Below the pieces are notes generated by a model that was given only the letters and a program-made list of their open reading frames with translations, had not been told where the DNA came from and searched no databases. From Colwellia_A sp041890515 (GTDB lineage Bacteria; Pseudomonadota; Gammaproteobacteria; Enterobacterales; Alteromonadaceae), in contig JASDWX010000059.1 of assembly GCA_041890515.1 (NCBI GenBank), positions 1 through 64,000 of the forward strand: 64,000 nucleotides of DNA, given 5' to 3'. Position 1 is the stretch's first letter, and each line of letters starts with the position of its first letter. Positions 27,562 through 36,961 of the stretch are shown piece after piece. The position numbers and the translations under genes are program-made.

Positions 27562-28512
27562 ATGAGTATTTTACAAAAAATTATTCCAATGATTTTATTT
27601 TCTGCAGCGTGCTCAAGCTTTGCTGGTGAGCATATAGAAAAGTCCTTAACGATTAGTGATGTAAGTAGCGTTAATATAGAAAATTTACGCGGAAAAGTGA
27701 CGGTAGTTGGTTGGGATAAAGATACTATATCTGTTAAAGGTGAATTAGAAGATGATGCAGGTGACTTAATTTTTAAACAACAAGGCTCAAGTGTAAAAAT
27801 TAAAGTAGAACTGGATAAACATAACAATAATTTTTGGGGCGGTAATGATAAAGGATCGACATTAACCGTCCATATGCCGAAGAATATCCGAGTCAGTTTT
27901 GACGGTGTTTCAAGTGATCTAGATTTTGAAAACTTACATGGGAGTGCGGAAGGGAAAACGGTAAGTGGCGACATTTACGCGAAAAACTTGAGTGAACGTG
28001 TTGAATTGATTTCAGTCAGCGGTGATATTGATAGTAAAAACTTATCAGGGAAAGTAAGCTTATCCAGTGTCAGTGGAAGCATTAAAGACCGTCAATCAAG
28101 TGGGCGTTTAAATTTACGTGTTGTCAGTGGCGAAATTAATGCACAATCTACCGCTAAAGAAGTGGTCATAGAAAATGTGAGTGGAGACATTCAAGTGTCA
28201 CTAGGCGGGATTGATGAACTTATCGTTTCTAATGTGAGTGGTGATTTTTCTGGCAGTTTATCGTTGAATGAAAGCGGTGCAGTAAAAATGTCAAGTGTTA
28301 GTGGACGTTTAGCGTTAAAGCTTCAGAAAAATGTACAGGCAAGCTTTAGATTATCTGCAAATGCGGGTGGTGATATTATTAATAAAATCACGGTTCAAAA
28401 GGCAAAAAAAGCTAAATATGGCCCAAGTTCAAAACTACGTTTTGAAACAGGTAATGCCAGTACCAATGTACGTGCAAGTACGGTAAGTGGTGATATTATC
28501 GTTAGTCACTAA
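27562..28512 (+). CDS. DUF4097 beta-strand repeat protein, exported
   Basis: A 316-residue exported protein: signal peptide (about 1-21), then a right-handed beta-helix-like repeat region. The unit V-S-G-(D/E/S)-(I/F) recurs about eight times, for example TVSGDIYAK, SVSGDIDSK, SVSGSIKD, VVSGEINA, NVSGDIQV, TVSGDIIV. This is the DUF4097/adhesin-like beta-helix pattern. It follows the anti-sigma gene by 24 bases with AGAGG ahead of its ATG. It is thus probably the third gene of the sigma operon, and a target or envelope component of that stress response. Confidence 0.85.
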   Translation: MSILQKIIPMILFSAACSSFAGEHIEKSLTISDVSSVNIENLRGKVTVVGWDKDTISVKGELEDDAGDLIFKQQGSSVKIKVELDKHNNNFWGGNDKGSTLTVHMPKNIRVSFDGVSSDLDFENLHGSAEGKTVSGDIYAKNLSERVELISVSGDIDSKNLSGKVSLSSVSGSIKDRQSSGRLNLRVVSGEINAQSTAKEVVIENVSGDIQVSLGGIDELIVSNVSGDFSGSLSLNESGAVKMSSVSGRLALKLQKNVQASFRLSANAGGDIINKITVQKAKKAKYGPSSKLRFETGNASTNVRASTVSGDIIVSH

Positions 28513-28539
28513 CTTTTAATTCCCCAGCTTTTAAAACAT

Positions 28540-28572
28540 AACGAGTTAGGGGGATCCCTCGCTCGTTTTTTT
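28540..28572 (+). terminator. terminator after the sigma/DUF4097 operon
   Basis: Outer stem AACGAG/CTCGTT with an inner AGGG..CCCT stem, followed by seven Ts (28566-28572). It lies 28 bases after the stop and ends the operon before dnaB. Confidence 0.8.
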
Positions 28573-28650
28573 ATTCAATTTTAAAACGAATTCTGGTAAC
28601 CTACGGCAAGTTTTAATATCGCATTGACGATAGTTTTTTAGGGTATAACC

Positions 28651-30085
28651 ATGGCAGACCGCAAGCCAAATAAATTTTTCAAAGACAGAAAGTTTTCTCA
28701 AGATAGCCAAATGGATGCGCTAAAAGTTCCGCCTCATTCGCTTGAAGCCGAACAATCTGTCCTGGGTGGATTATTGCTTGATAACGAAACATGGGATCGT
28801 GTTGGCGAACGTGTTGTTGCTCAAGATTTCTATAGTCGCTCACATCGTATTACTTTTGAAACCATAGCGGCGTTAATTGAATTAGGTAANNNNNNNNNNA
28901 GGTAACCCTGTTGATTTAATTACGTTATCTGAAGCCTTAGAAAACGAGCAACGACTCGACGATGCAGGTGGTTTTGCTTATCTCGCAGAGATGATGAAAA
29001 ACACGCCAAGTGCAGCAAATATAACAGCTTATGCTGATATTGTTCGAGAAAGAGCGGTTACGCGTGAAATGATCAGTGTAGCTAATGAAATTGCTGAAGC
29101 GGGCTATGATCCTCAAGGGCGACCTAGTGCTGAACTGCTCGATTTTGCTGAGACTAAAATATTTGCTATTGCCGAGCAACGTGCAAACAAATCTGAAGGT
29201 CCAGAAAATATTACCTCAGTTTTAGAGAAAACGGTCGATCGTATCGAACAACTTTGTTCAGCACCGAATGGCGGTGTTACCGGTGTTTCTAGTGGCTTTG
29301 GTGATTTAGATAAAATGACGGCAGGCTTCCAAAAATCAGATCTCATTATTGTTGCTGCACGTCCATCAATGGGTAAAACCACATTCGCAATGAACATCGC
29401 AGAAAATGCCGCTATGACTGAAGACAAGCCTGCACTGATCTTCAGTTTAGAAATGCCGGCAGAACAATTAATGATGAGAATGCTTGCTTCGTTAGGCCGA
29501 ATTGATCAAACCAAAATTCGTACCGGTCAGTTAGGTGATGAAGATTGGGCACGTTTATCATCAACAATGGGCTTGCTTATTGATAAAGGGAAAATGTTTA
29601 TTGATGATGCTGCGGGTTTAACACCGACTGATGTTCGTTCTCGTGCACGTCGTATAGCACGTGATCATGGTGGAATTAGTATGATCATGATCGATTATTT
29701 ACAGTTGATGCGAGCACCACAATTCTCTGATAATAGAACGTTAGAAATAGCGGAAATATCGCGTTCATTAAAAGCATTAGCGAAAGAATTACAAGTGCCA
29801 GTTGTTGCGCTGTCTCAGCTTAACCGTAGTTTGGAGCAACGTTCAGATAAACGACCAATTAACTCGGATCTACGTGAATCAGGGTCTATTGAGCAAGATG
29901 CCGACTTAATCATGTTTATTTATCGTGATGAGGTTTATCACGATGATTCAGAATTCAAAGGCATGGCAGAAATCATTATTGGTAAACAACGTAACGGTCC
30001 CATTGGTCGTGTACCACTGACTTTCCAAGGGCAATTTTCTCGTTTTGATAATTATGCCGGACCACATGTTTTAGCGGAAGATTAA
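28651..30085 (+). CDS. dnaB: replicative DNA helicase DnaB (interrupted by assembly gap)
   Basis: Hexameric replicative helicase. The start ATG has AGGG seven bases upstream. The N-terminal domain (LKVPPHSLEAEQSVLGGLLLDNETWD) runs into ten Ns at 28890-28899, and the frame resumes at 28901 (GNPVDLITLSEAL). The RecA-like domain is complete: Walker A ARPSMGKTTFAMN, Walker B MIMIDYLQLM, and the arginine-finger region KQRNGPIG. The Ns break the frame as written, but the flanks read through if the repeated six bases are overlapped. The stop overlaps the alr start by one base. Confidence 0.95.
28890..28899. other. 10-base N run (assembly gap) inside dnaB
   Basis: Ten Ns are flanked by the same six bases, AGGTAA, at 28884-28889 and 28900-28905. 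Collapsing these to one copy restores the dnaB frame exactly. The gap is thus a placeholder rather than missing sequence. Confidence 0.9.
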
Positions 30086-31251
30086 TGGCATTAACAACCG
30101 CGACAGTCATTATTAATGTCTCTGCGCTCAAGCATAATTTAGCGCAGATAAAGTTACTTGCCCCCACAACCAAACTGCTTGCTGTTTTAAAAGCCAATGC
30201 TTATGGGCATGGTCTAGAACTTATAGCGAAAGCGTTGTTTGCTGAACAAGATAAAAAAAAGGAACATGGCAACTCATCACCATCAGTTGATGCTATTGCT
30301 GTTGCAAGAATTGATGAAGCGCTGGCACTTCGTGCTGCAGGAATAACTCAACCGATTGTTTTACTTGAAGGTTTCTTTGATAGTAAAGACTTATCCATTC
30401 TTGCTGCTCATAATTTACAAACGATAGTTCATAATCAACAACAGCTTGATGCTATTTTAATTGCAGAGCTTACATCCCCTCTAAAAGTTTGGTTAAAAAT
30501 AGACACCGGCATGCACCGTCTAGGTATTAATCCTGAGCAGTTTAGTGCGTTTTATCAGCAATTAACTGACTCGGATAATGTACAAAAAAATATTGTCTTA
30601 ATGAGTCATTTAGGCTGTGCTGATAATAAAGACAGCGATGAAACGCAACAACAAATCTCACTATTTGAGGAAGTGACACAAGGCTGTGACGAAGAACGAA
30701 CGATAGCAAACTCAGCTGGAATTTGCTCATGGCCAACGAGTCACTATCAATGGGTACGACCAGGATTATTGTTATACGGTGTTTCTCCTTTATCTTTAGA
30801 TGATTCATCTATAGTGCCCTCAAGTCATCAAATTAAGGTTAAAAGTGATAACTTTGATATTCAACCAGTCATGACGCTAAAGTCTAGCTTAATCGCAATA
30901 CGTGAGCTTGATGCAGGTGAGTCTGTCGGTTATGGTGGTGCTTGGAAAAGTGAAGAAAAAACGATCATTGGTGTTGTTGCTATTGGTTACGGTGACGGTT
31001 ATCCACGCCATGCCCGAAATGGAACACCCGTGCTAGTGAATGGTCGAAGAGTACCGCTAATCGGAAAGGTATCAATGGATATGATCACCGTTGATTTAGG
31101 TATCAACAATCAAGATGAAATTGGTGATTTAGTCACTTTGTGGGGGGATAATTTGCCCGTAGCTGAAATAGCTCAATGTGCTACCACTATTCCTTATGAG
31201 CTTTTGTGTAATATAACGCAACGTGTGAAAATAACTCTGTCAGTACAGTAG
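30085..31251 (+). CDS. alr: alanine racemase
   Basis: PLP enzyme that makes D-alanine for peptidoglycan. The 388 residues include the PLP lysine in VLKANAYGHG (K36), the IDTGMHRLG strand, the catalytic tyrosine region SVGYGGAW, GYGDGYPRHARNG, and VSMDMITVDLG. Its start is fused to the dnaB stop (TAATG), so translation is coupled. An insertion of about 10 hydrophilic residues after the first helix (QDKKKEHGNSS) is unusual but lies in a surface loop. dnaB-alr is the usual order. Confidence 0.96.
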   Translation: MALTTATVIINVSALKHNLAQIKLLAPTTKLLAVLKANAYGHGLELIAKALFAEQDKKKEHGNSSPSVDAIAVARIDEALALRAAGITQPIVLLEGFFDSKDLSILAAHNLQTIVHNQQQLDAILIAELTSPLKVWLKIDTGMHRLGINPEQFSAFYQQLTDSDNVQKNIVLMSHLGCADNKDSDETQQQISLFEEVTQGCDEERTIANSAGICSWPTSHYQWVRPGLLLYGVSPLSLDDSSIVPSSHQIKVKSDNFDIQPVMTLKSSLIAIRELDAGESVGYGGAWKSEEKTIIGVVAIGYGDGYPRHARNGTPVLVNGRRVPLIGKVSMDMITVDLGINNQDEIGDLVTLWGDNLPVAEIAQCATTIPYELLCNITQRVKITLSVQ

Positions 31252-31370
31252 CGCAATTATAGTTAAATATTTGCTCTCCACTTCTATTCATTTGTTTGCA
31301 ATTGAATAATTTCCTATCGTGTATAACCTTTATTACACTATTTTATAAGGTGTTTTCGATTTTAAGACAC

Positions 31371-31401
31371 AAAAAAACCTCGTTTATAAATAAAAGAGGT
31401 T
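31371..31401 (-). terminator. terminator after cheX
   Basis: Reading the minus strand from the cheX stop: stem AACCTC/GAGGTT (31401-31396 with 31381-31376) with an A/T-rich loop and then a run of seven Ts (31377-31371). Confidence 0.75.
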
Positions 31402-31439
31402 AATGAGATAAATTATATTATTGCTATAAGAATGTTTAT

Positions 31440-31904
31440 CTATTTGTCGAAACTAAACTCAATGAAAGCTTTACCAAATTCAGAGCCTAATGGAATGATA
31501 ATAATAGGTCCGTCTGCTTTGTGATGAATGGTATGGTCTTTACCTGAAACTACCATAGGTGTAGCCATGTCAAATTCAAAACCTTTTTCGCTGAGCATGC
31601 GCTTAGCACCACCCGTAACCATATTGGTAATTTCACCGACTAAATCAGTAATTTCTTCATTTATCTCATCAGGACCTTCGCCAACCATTTTTTTCATGGT
31701 AGCAAGCGCTAACTTTCCTTCAAACGTAATTGATAGAGAGCCTTTTGTTTTTGAACTCACCATACCAATTAAACCAGAAACATCGCCCATAGCTATTTCA
31801 TCTTTTTTCAAACGAGGCTTTTCGGGTATCAATTCCATTTGTGCCATTGTAGACATCACATTAAGCATTGAAGATAAAAAGGGGTTAATAAACTCTACAT
31901 TCAT
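31440..31904 (-). CDS. cheX: CheX-family chemotaxis phosphatase
   Basis: A 154-residue CheX/CheC-family protein. The family dephosphorylates CheY-P through an E-x-x-N motif; here E91-I-T-N94 lies in DLVGEITNMVTGGAK. GDVSGLIGMV and GPIIIIPLG are the remaining family strands. Its partners are not in this window; the receptor pseudogene at 20 kb is not linked to it. It is monocistronic and ends at its own terminator. Close relatives are common in Colwellia and Shewanella. Confidence 0.85.
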   Translation of the reverse strand: MNVEFINPFLSSMLNVMSTMAQMELIPEKPRLKKDEIAMGDVSGLIGMVSSKTKGSLSITFEGKLALATMKKMVGEGPDEINEEITDLVGEITNMVTGGAKRMLSEKGFEFDMATPMVVSGKDHTIHHKADGPIIIIPLGSEFGKAFIEFSFDK

Positions 31905-31980
31905 GAATGTTTCCCAAAGACGTTAGTTGTACTAGTGATATGATTTTAAATGCCAATCTAGCAAATATAAATCATTCCTA

Positions 31981-32505
31981 CTAGTCATTGTTTTTTATTA
32001 TAGTAATTTCAGCCGTTTTTACGGAGCTAGAAAAAGTTAAACTGCCCCTAATTTTTCCATTTTGGTAATTTACAGTATTTATCTGTTTAGGATAAGTATC
32101 GACGAGTAAATCATTTTTTACCACTATTCCCGATAAAAAGTTTTCAAAATTAGCTTCTTGGTAAATATAAACGTTACCTTTTGCTATTTCTAAACCTATC
32201 CAATTGAGCTTTATAATGTGTTTTTCATTTTCTTGAATGTCAATAAGTTGAAAATGAGCTTCTACATAGTCTTGGATGAACTTTTCATATTCTGAATGTT
32301 CAGGTGAAAAGTGTATTTGTTGTTGCTCAGCAATGGCGTTATCAATATCGTGACCTGTAATTTGATGAATGACCTCTATGTTGTTGGTTTTTGGATTAAC
32401 GGATAAATCAGTTAATCCAAAAAAGTAGCGGTGAGCTACGCTAGAAAGCGTAACCCCACACAACAAACAAACAATGAAACTTTTAAATAATGCACTTTTT
32501 ACCAT
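31981..32505 (-). CDS. DUF6702-like exported protein
   Basis: A 174-residue protein with a signal peptide (about 1-24, LCGVTLSSVAHR) and a beta-rich mature part starting HRYFFGLTDLSVNP. This resembles the DUF6702 family, in which an N-terminal His-rich edge after cleavage is followed by a beta sandwich. The similarity is recalled, not tested. Its start overlaps the stop of the M1 peptidase gene by one base, so it is translated with it and may assist or be secreted alongside the peptidase. Confidence 0.65.
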   Translation of the reverse strand: MVKSALFKSFIVCLLCGVTLSSVAHRYFFGLTDLSVNPKTNNIEVIHQITGHDIDNAIAEQQQIHFSPEHSEYEKFIQDYVEAHFQLIDIQENEKHIIKLNWIGLEIAKGNVYIYQEANFENFLSGIVVKNDLLVDTYPKQINTVNYQNGKIRGSLTFSSSVKTAEITIIKNND

Positions 32506-34856
32506 TATTTATCTTCTTCTCCCTTGTCTGTTTTCTCGTCATCTGCAGATTTTAACTTCACGTTATAGTCACGCATCATGTCTTTCTTCTTACGCTTGTA
32601 TAACTCAAAGCTTGATTTAATTGGGCGTGCTGGCCAGTAATTGTTATTCACATTTACATCAGCAGTTTCCCAATTTGGATCAATAGCAATAGCTGTAATT
32701 TCTTTATCAGTAATAAATAATTTAGAGACTTCTTTACTATTTTTACGCCAAATTTCTGCAGGAATTTTAACTTGTTTAGTCGTTTTATCTGCGAAAGTTA
32801 ATTGAACAATAATAGGCATGACTAAGCCGCCTTTATTTTCGAAATCAACAATATAGAAATTTCTGTCGTCAACGAGCAAGTCTTTTTCCCATTGCTTTAA
32901 CTTTTTATGAGAACTGTTATAGGTATTGCGTGCTTTATTGGTTGCTGTGAATTTATCGTGTTCATTATAGAAGTCTAACAATTCAGGTTTGTCAGCTGTT
33001 CTAAGCCAGTGACCTTTGTCACGAATGTCACTAATAAAAGTTGGTTTCTCAGTTTCTAATGCACGTTCCCAAGCTTCTTCAGTATCAGGGTTTTGGCTGT
33101 CAGGGCGGTATAAATGAATATTACCTAATGCGATATCAACATGATCTGTTGTGTAGAACCAGCCACGCCAGAACCAATCTAAGTCAACTGCTGAAGCATC
33201 TTCCATCGTACGGAAAAAGTCTGATGGGGTAGGGCGTTTAAACTTCCAGCGTTGTGCATATTCTTTAAAGGCAAAATCAAATAACTCACGACCCATTACT
33301 GTTTCGCGGAGAATATTTAAGGCTGTTGCTGGTTTACCGTATGCATTATTACCAAACTGAAGAATTGATTCAGAATTGGTCATGATGGGGACCTGGTTCG
33401 TGCTTTTCATGTAGTTGATAATGTCTGGAGCATGACCTCGGCGTGAAGGATAACCTTCTTCCCACGCTTGTTGTGCTAAAAACTGTAGGAAGGTATTTAA
33501 ACCTTCATCCATCCAGGTCCATTGACGCTCGTCTGAGTTAACGATCATCGGGAAATAGTTATGACCTACTTCATGAATGATTACGCCAATTAAGCCGTAT
33601 TTAGTGCCACGAGAATAGGTTTTTTCACCCGTTTCTTTATCAAGTGTTGGTCGATATCCATTGAAAGTGATCATTGGGTATTCCATTCCACCAATAGGAC
33701 CATGCACGGAAATTGAAACAGGGTATGGATAAGCAAAGGTGTACTTATTGTACTGTTGCATTGTATGAATTATAGCTTCAGTAGAGTAACGTCCCCACAA
33801 GGGATTACCTTCATTAGGGTAGTAAGACATGGCCATTGTATCCGTTCCACCTTCATTATATCCTTGAGCGTCCCAAATAAATTTACGGCTTGAAGCGAAA
33901 GCAAAATCACGAACGTTTTTCGCTTTAAAATGCCATGTTTGAGTTTTTGAAGAACGTGATTTTTCGTTAGCAAGTGCTTCTTCAGGCGTAACTATCATCA
34001 CGGGGCTTTTAGCACTTTTAGCTTGAGTTAAGCGCTTACGTTGTGTATTAGATAATACGTTACTTTCGTTTTGTAACTCACCTGTTGCTGCAACAATATG
34101 GTCAGCTGGAACTGTGATTTTAACATCGTAGTCACCAAACTCTAAAGTGAATTCACCATTACCTAAAAATTGTTTGTTTTGCCAGCCCATAACATCATAA
34201 TATGCTGCTGCACGAGGAAACCAACCAGCAACTTCGTACAAGTAGTTATCGTCTTCTTTAAAGTATTCGTACCCAGAACGACCCCCTAATACTTTTTGTT
34301 CGTGAAGTTTGTAATTCCATTTAATGTTTAATTCTACATCGTCACCGGATTTTAATGCTTTAGGTAAGTCAACGCGCATCATCGTGCCGTTAATTACATA
34401 ATGAAGCGCTTTACCATTTGAACCTGCAACTTGAGTTATTTTATTACCGCCGTCAAATTCAGTAGATTCTATTGCGTTACGTAAACCTTTGTAGGTTACT
34501 TTTTTGCGAGGAGCAGTACTTGTCAAGCGATTGTCTGATTCACGTTTTAGGCGATTCTGATCAAGCTGTATCCACAAGTAGCGTAATGTATCGGGTGAAT
34601 TATTCGTGTAGCTAATGGTTTCGCTACCTTTTAATGTTTGTGTCTTATCATCAAGTTGAATATTTATTTTGTAATCAACTTGTTGTTGCCAATATTGATG
34701 GCCAGGTGCACCTGATGCCGTTCTATAGGTATTTGGTGTAGGTAAAATTTCTTCTAACTGACGAAATTTATCTGTATTTATCGTATTCTTTGCAATTGCA
34801 CTACCACTGGCAGCAACAAATAAGCAAAGTAGCGCTAATTTGATCGAATATTTCAT
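32505..34856 (-). CDS. exported M1-family zinc metallopeptidase
   Basis: A 783-residue secreted peptidase. A signal peptide (about 1-22) is followed by an N-terminal beta domain (about 50-260). The catalytic domain has GGMEYP (389-394, in place of GAMEN), the zinc motif HEVGH (428-432) and the third ligand E451 in WMDEGLNTF. A C-terminal domain carries the thermolysin-like tail and an unusual Lys-rich end. It is probably an aminopeptidase acting on peptides in the periplasm or outside the cell. It is co-transcribed with the small exported protein downstream. Confidence 0.9.
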   Translation of the reverse strand: MKYSIKLALLCLFVAASGSAIAKNTINTDKFRQLEEILPTPNTYRTASGAPGHQYWQQQVDYKINIQLDDKTQTLKGSETISYTNNSPDTLRYLWIQLDQNRLKRESDNRLTSTAPRKKVTYKGLRNAIESTEFDGGNKITQVAGSNGKALHYVINGTMMRVDLPKALKSGDDVELNIKWNYKLHEQKVLGGRSGYEYFKEDDNYLYEVAGWFPRAAAYYDVMGWQNKQFLGNGEFTLEFGDYDVKITVPADHIVAATGELQNESNVLSNTQRKRLTQAKSAKSPVMIVTPEEALANEKSRSSKTQTWHFKAKNVRDFAFASSRKFIWDAQGYNEGGTDTMAMSYYPNEGNPLWGRYSTEAIIHTMQQYNKYTFAYPYPVSISVHGPIGGMEYPMITFNGYRPTLDKETGEKTYSRGTKYGLIGVIIHEVGHNYFPMIVNSDERQWTWMDEGLNTFLQFLAQQAWEEGYPSRRGHAPDIINYMKSTNQVPIMTNSESILQFGNNAYGKPATALNILRETVMGRELFDFAFKEYAQRWKFKRPTPSDFFRTMEDASAVDLDWFWRGWFYTTDHVDIALGNIHLYRPDSQNPDTEEAWERALETEKPTFISDIRDKGHWLRTADKPELLDFYNEHDKFTATNKARNTYNSSHKKLKQWEKDLLVDDRNFYIVDFENKGGLVMPIIVQLTFADKTTKQVKIPAEIWRKNSKEVSKLFITDKEITAIAIDPNWETADVNVNNNYWPARPIKSSFELYKRKKKDMMRDYNVKLKSADDEKTDKGEEDK

Positions 34857-35020
34857 AGGCTTCCTGACTATTGTTATAATGTATACACGTTTAATCGTGT
34901 CTTTATAACATGAATAAACTTAGATGGTTAACGAGAGGGTGTGTTTATGCGATCAATAGCTGTAAACATAAGTTTAATGGGAGGCGTTAAGGAAATAATT
35001 ACAACTTAATAATAGATATT

Positions 35021-35455
35021 TTAGCTACAGCTTTGACAAGCTCCATGAGCTTCAACAATTTGATGGCTAATTGTAAAACCTGTAGCATCTGCCATTGAAC
35101 GCAAGGCTAGATCTAAATTCGACGATTGTATTTCTTCAACATGTCCGCAAGTATCGCAAATTAATAATTGTACAGGGTGATTGCATTCACTAAAGTGGTG
35201 GCACATAACAAATGAATTGAGCGATTCTATTTTGTGTACGAATCCTTGTTTGCTCAGAAAATCTAAGGCACGGTAAATAGTTGCAGGTTTTGCTGAAGGG
35301 TCAATGAGCTTTAATTCATCAAGAAGATCATAAGCGCCAATAGCACCACTATGTTGAGTTAGCAGTTTAAAAACTTGTTCACGAGCTAGCGTAAATCGTG
35401 CACCACGCTTTTGGCATGAGTCTTTAGCTTGTATTAGTAATGCTTCTGCGTTCAT
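35021..35455 (-). CDS. zur: zinc uptake regulator Zur (Fur family)
   Basis: A 144-residue Fur-family repressor. The winged helix carries LAREQVFKLLTQHSGAIGAYDLLDEL and KPATIYRALDFLSKQGFVHKIES. The structural zinc site is formed by CDTCG (about 117-121) and the C-terminal CQSC, and the sensor site by HHFSECNH. This cysteine arrangement and the YRALDFL motif are Zur-like rather than Fur-like. It would repress zinc uptake genes and, in many bacteria, alternative ribosomal proteins. It is monocistronic, with no clear terminator. Confidence 0.9.
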   Translation of the reverse strand: MNAEALLIQAKDSCQKRGARFTLAREQVFKLLTQHSGAIGAYDLLDELKLIDPSAKPATIYRALDFLSKQGFVHKIESLNSFVMCHHFSECNHPVQLLICDTCGHVEEIQSSNLDLALRSMADATGFTISHQIVEAHGACQSCS

Positions 35456-35752
35456 TTTGACGTATGTACTTACTTGATGGGATGATTTTTTACCAGTCTA
35501 ACACAGAGGTTTTGATGATGTAATATGCTTAAAAAGTTAATTACTTCACCATTTTATTTAAAAACTGGCAGGAAGTACTTTCAGCATTTATTATTTGCAA
35601 CGTGTTACTTTGAGCATTTAGATACTTACCGATCAAAGTCATCAGTTTTATTAACTTGACAAAAGCCCGTTGTCTTTTACAGAACCGGTCAAATAATAAA
35701 CAGCTTTATGACAACAAAAACAGTGGAACACGATAGTGTATGAATTTTCAAA

Positions 35753-36661
35753 CTATACAATGGGTTGTTTAAATAACTTTTTTCCTTCTGATAACAAATG
35801 CTGCACAGCCGGGTGTTTGACTTTTCGCTCCGGAGATATTAAATAGTAGTGTTCAGTTATATCGTTAGTTTTGCCGATAATGCGCACATTAAACTGTTCA
35901 AGCACATGTTTTTCGATAATCGTTGGAGCACAAAAAAAACCGTAACCAGCCTGACCAAAATACTTAGTTAATATAGAATCGTCAAACTCGCCAATAATTG
36001 AAGGTGAAATATTGAGTTGGTCAAACCAAGATAAAACACTTAAACGTTGGTTAGTTCCTTCACCCGCAATGAAAAAAGATTCTCCATCGAGTGATAGGGG
36101 GAAGTCAGTCTTTAACTTATCTGCCAAGCGCGGGTGAGCAAAAAAACTAAAACCACTTTTACCAACGGAGTGACTATATGCTTTTAGTGGAGAGCCAGAC
36201 GGAAGGGGAGTGTCGGTTAATATAGCGTCTAACTTATTTATCGCTAATTCCCCAAGTAGTACCTCTAAACTTGTTTCTTTGCACACCAACTTTATCGAGC
36301 TATCCATTGTATATATTTGCTTCAAAAAATGGAAAGAAAAAACTTTAGCTATAACGTCTGTAACGCCAATTGAAAAGCGAGAAGCGAAGTGTGTCGAATG
36401 ATTTTTAAGTGAATGGATTAATTCATCACCTAAACTAAAAATTTCTTGGGTATAGCTATAAGTTAGATTTCCCATCTCGTTGAGCACTAAACGTTTTCCT
36501 TTACGCTCAAACAACGAATAGCCTAATTGTGCTTCAAGCGTACCGAGTTGAGCACTCAATGTTTGAGGCGTTATATGGATGATTTTTGATGCTTTAGCAA
36601 TACTGCCATATGTCGCAATAGCATGAAAATACTGTAAATGATGATAGTTCAATTTGGCCAT
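35753..36661 (-). CDS. nhaR: LysR-family regulator, NhaR-like
   Basis: A 302-residue LysR-type regulator. The N-terminal helix-turn-helix (HLQYFHAIATYGSIAKASKIIHITPQTLSAQLGTLEAQLG) is followed by a co-inducer domain. Stretches such as GEFDDSILTKYFGQAGYGFFCAPT and KHPAVQHLL match the sodium/proton antiporter regulator NhaR, which activates nhaA in response to Na+. No nhaA gene is adjacent. A dyad 56 bases upstream is a candidate autoregulatory site. The NhaR identity is likely but inferred. Confidence 0.82.
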   Translation of the reverse strand: MAKLNYHHLQYFHAIATYGSIAKASKIIHITPQTLSAQLGTLEAQLGYSLFERKGKRLVLNEMGNLTYSYTQEIFSLGDELIHSLKNHSTHFASRFSIGVTDVIAKVFSFHFLKQIYTMDSSIKLVCKETSLEVLLGELAINKLDAILTDTPLPSGSPLKAYSHSVGKSGFSFFAHPRLADKLKTDFPLSLDGESFFIAGEGTNQRLSVLSWFDQLNISPSIIGEFDDSILTKYFGQAGYGFFCAPTIIEKHVLEQFNVRIIGKTNDITEHYYLISPERKVKHPAVQHLLSEGKKLFKQPIV

Positions 36662-36716
36662 TGTATCCTCTTGACGATCTAATCTGTTTAAATAACATGG
36701 TAATCATACACTACCC

Positions 36717-36737
36717 TTATCAACTATATATTGATAA
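36717..36737. promoter_or_regulatory. candidate LysR-type operator upstream of the NhaR-like gene
   Basis: TTATCAA and TTGATAA form a perfect 7-bp inverted repeat separated by seven A/T bases, centred about 66 bases upstream of the regulator's start. The spacing fits a LysR-family box (T-N11-A). Confidence 0.5.
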
Positions 36738-36808
36738 ATATGCAACAATAATCGACTTTTACTGTTTATATTTGTGAGGTATAAATAAAGCATAAAGTAA
36801 AACGAGGC

Positions 36809-36826
36809 TGGATTTTATAAAATCCA
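36809..36826. repeat. perfect 18-bp palindrome
   Basis: TGGATTTTATAAAATCCA is self-complementary over all 18 bases. It lies between the divergent NhaR-like and Rap1a-like genes, about 135 bases upstream of the latter. It could be a regulator binding site or a terminator remnant (no T tract follows). Confidence 0.5.
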
Positions 36827-36961
36827 ATAAAGTCGTTGTTGAAACTATTTATTAAAATATGTGCCGTTCATGTATTAATTAGACCATTAACCTCTGTCAT
36901 TGCGAGTGTACTGTTAATATTAAAATCTCCGGTGAAGTGAAATTACAACAAGGAATTCAAA

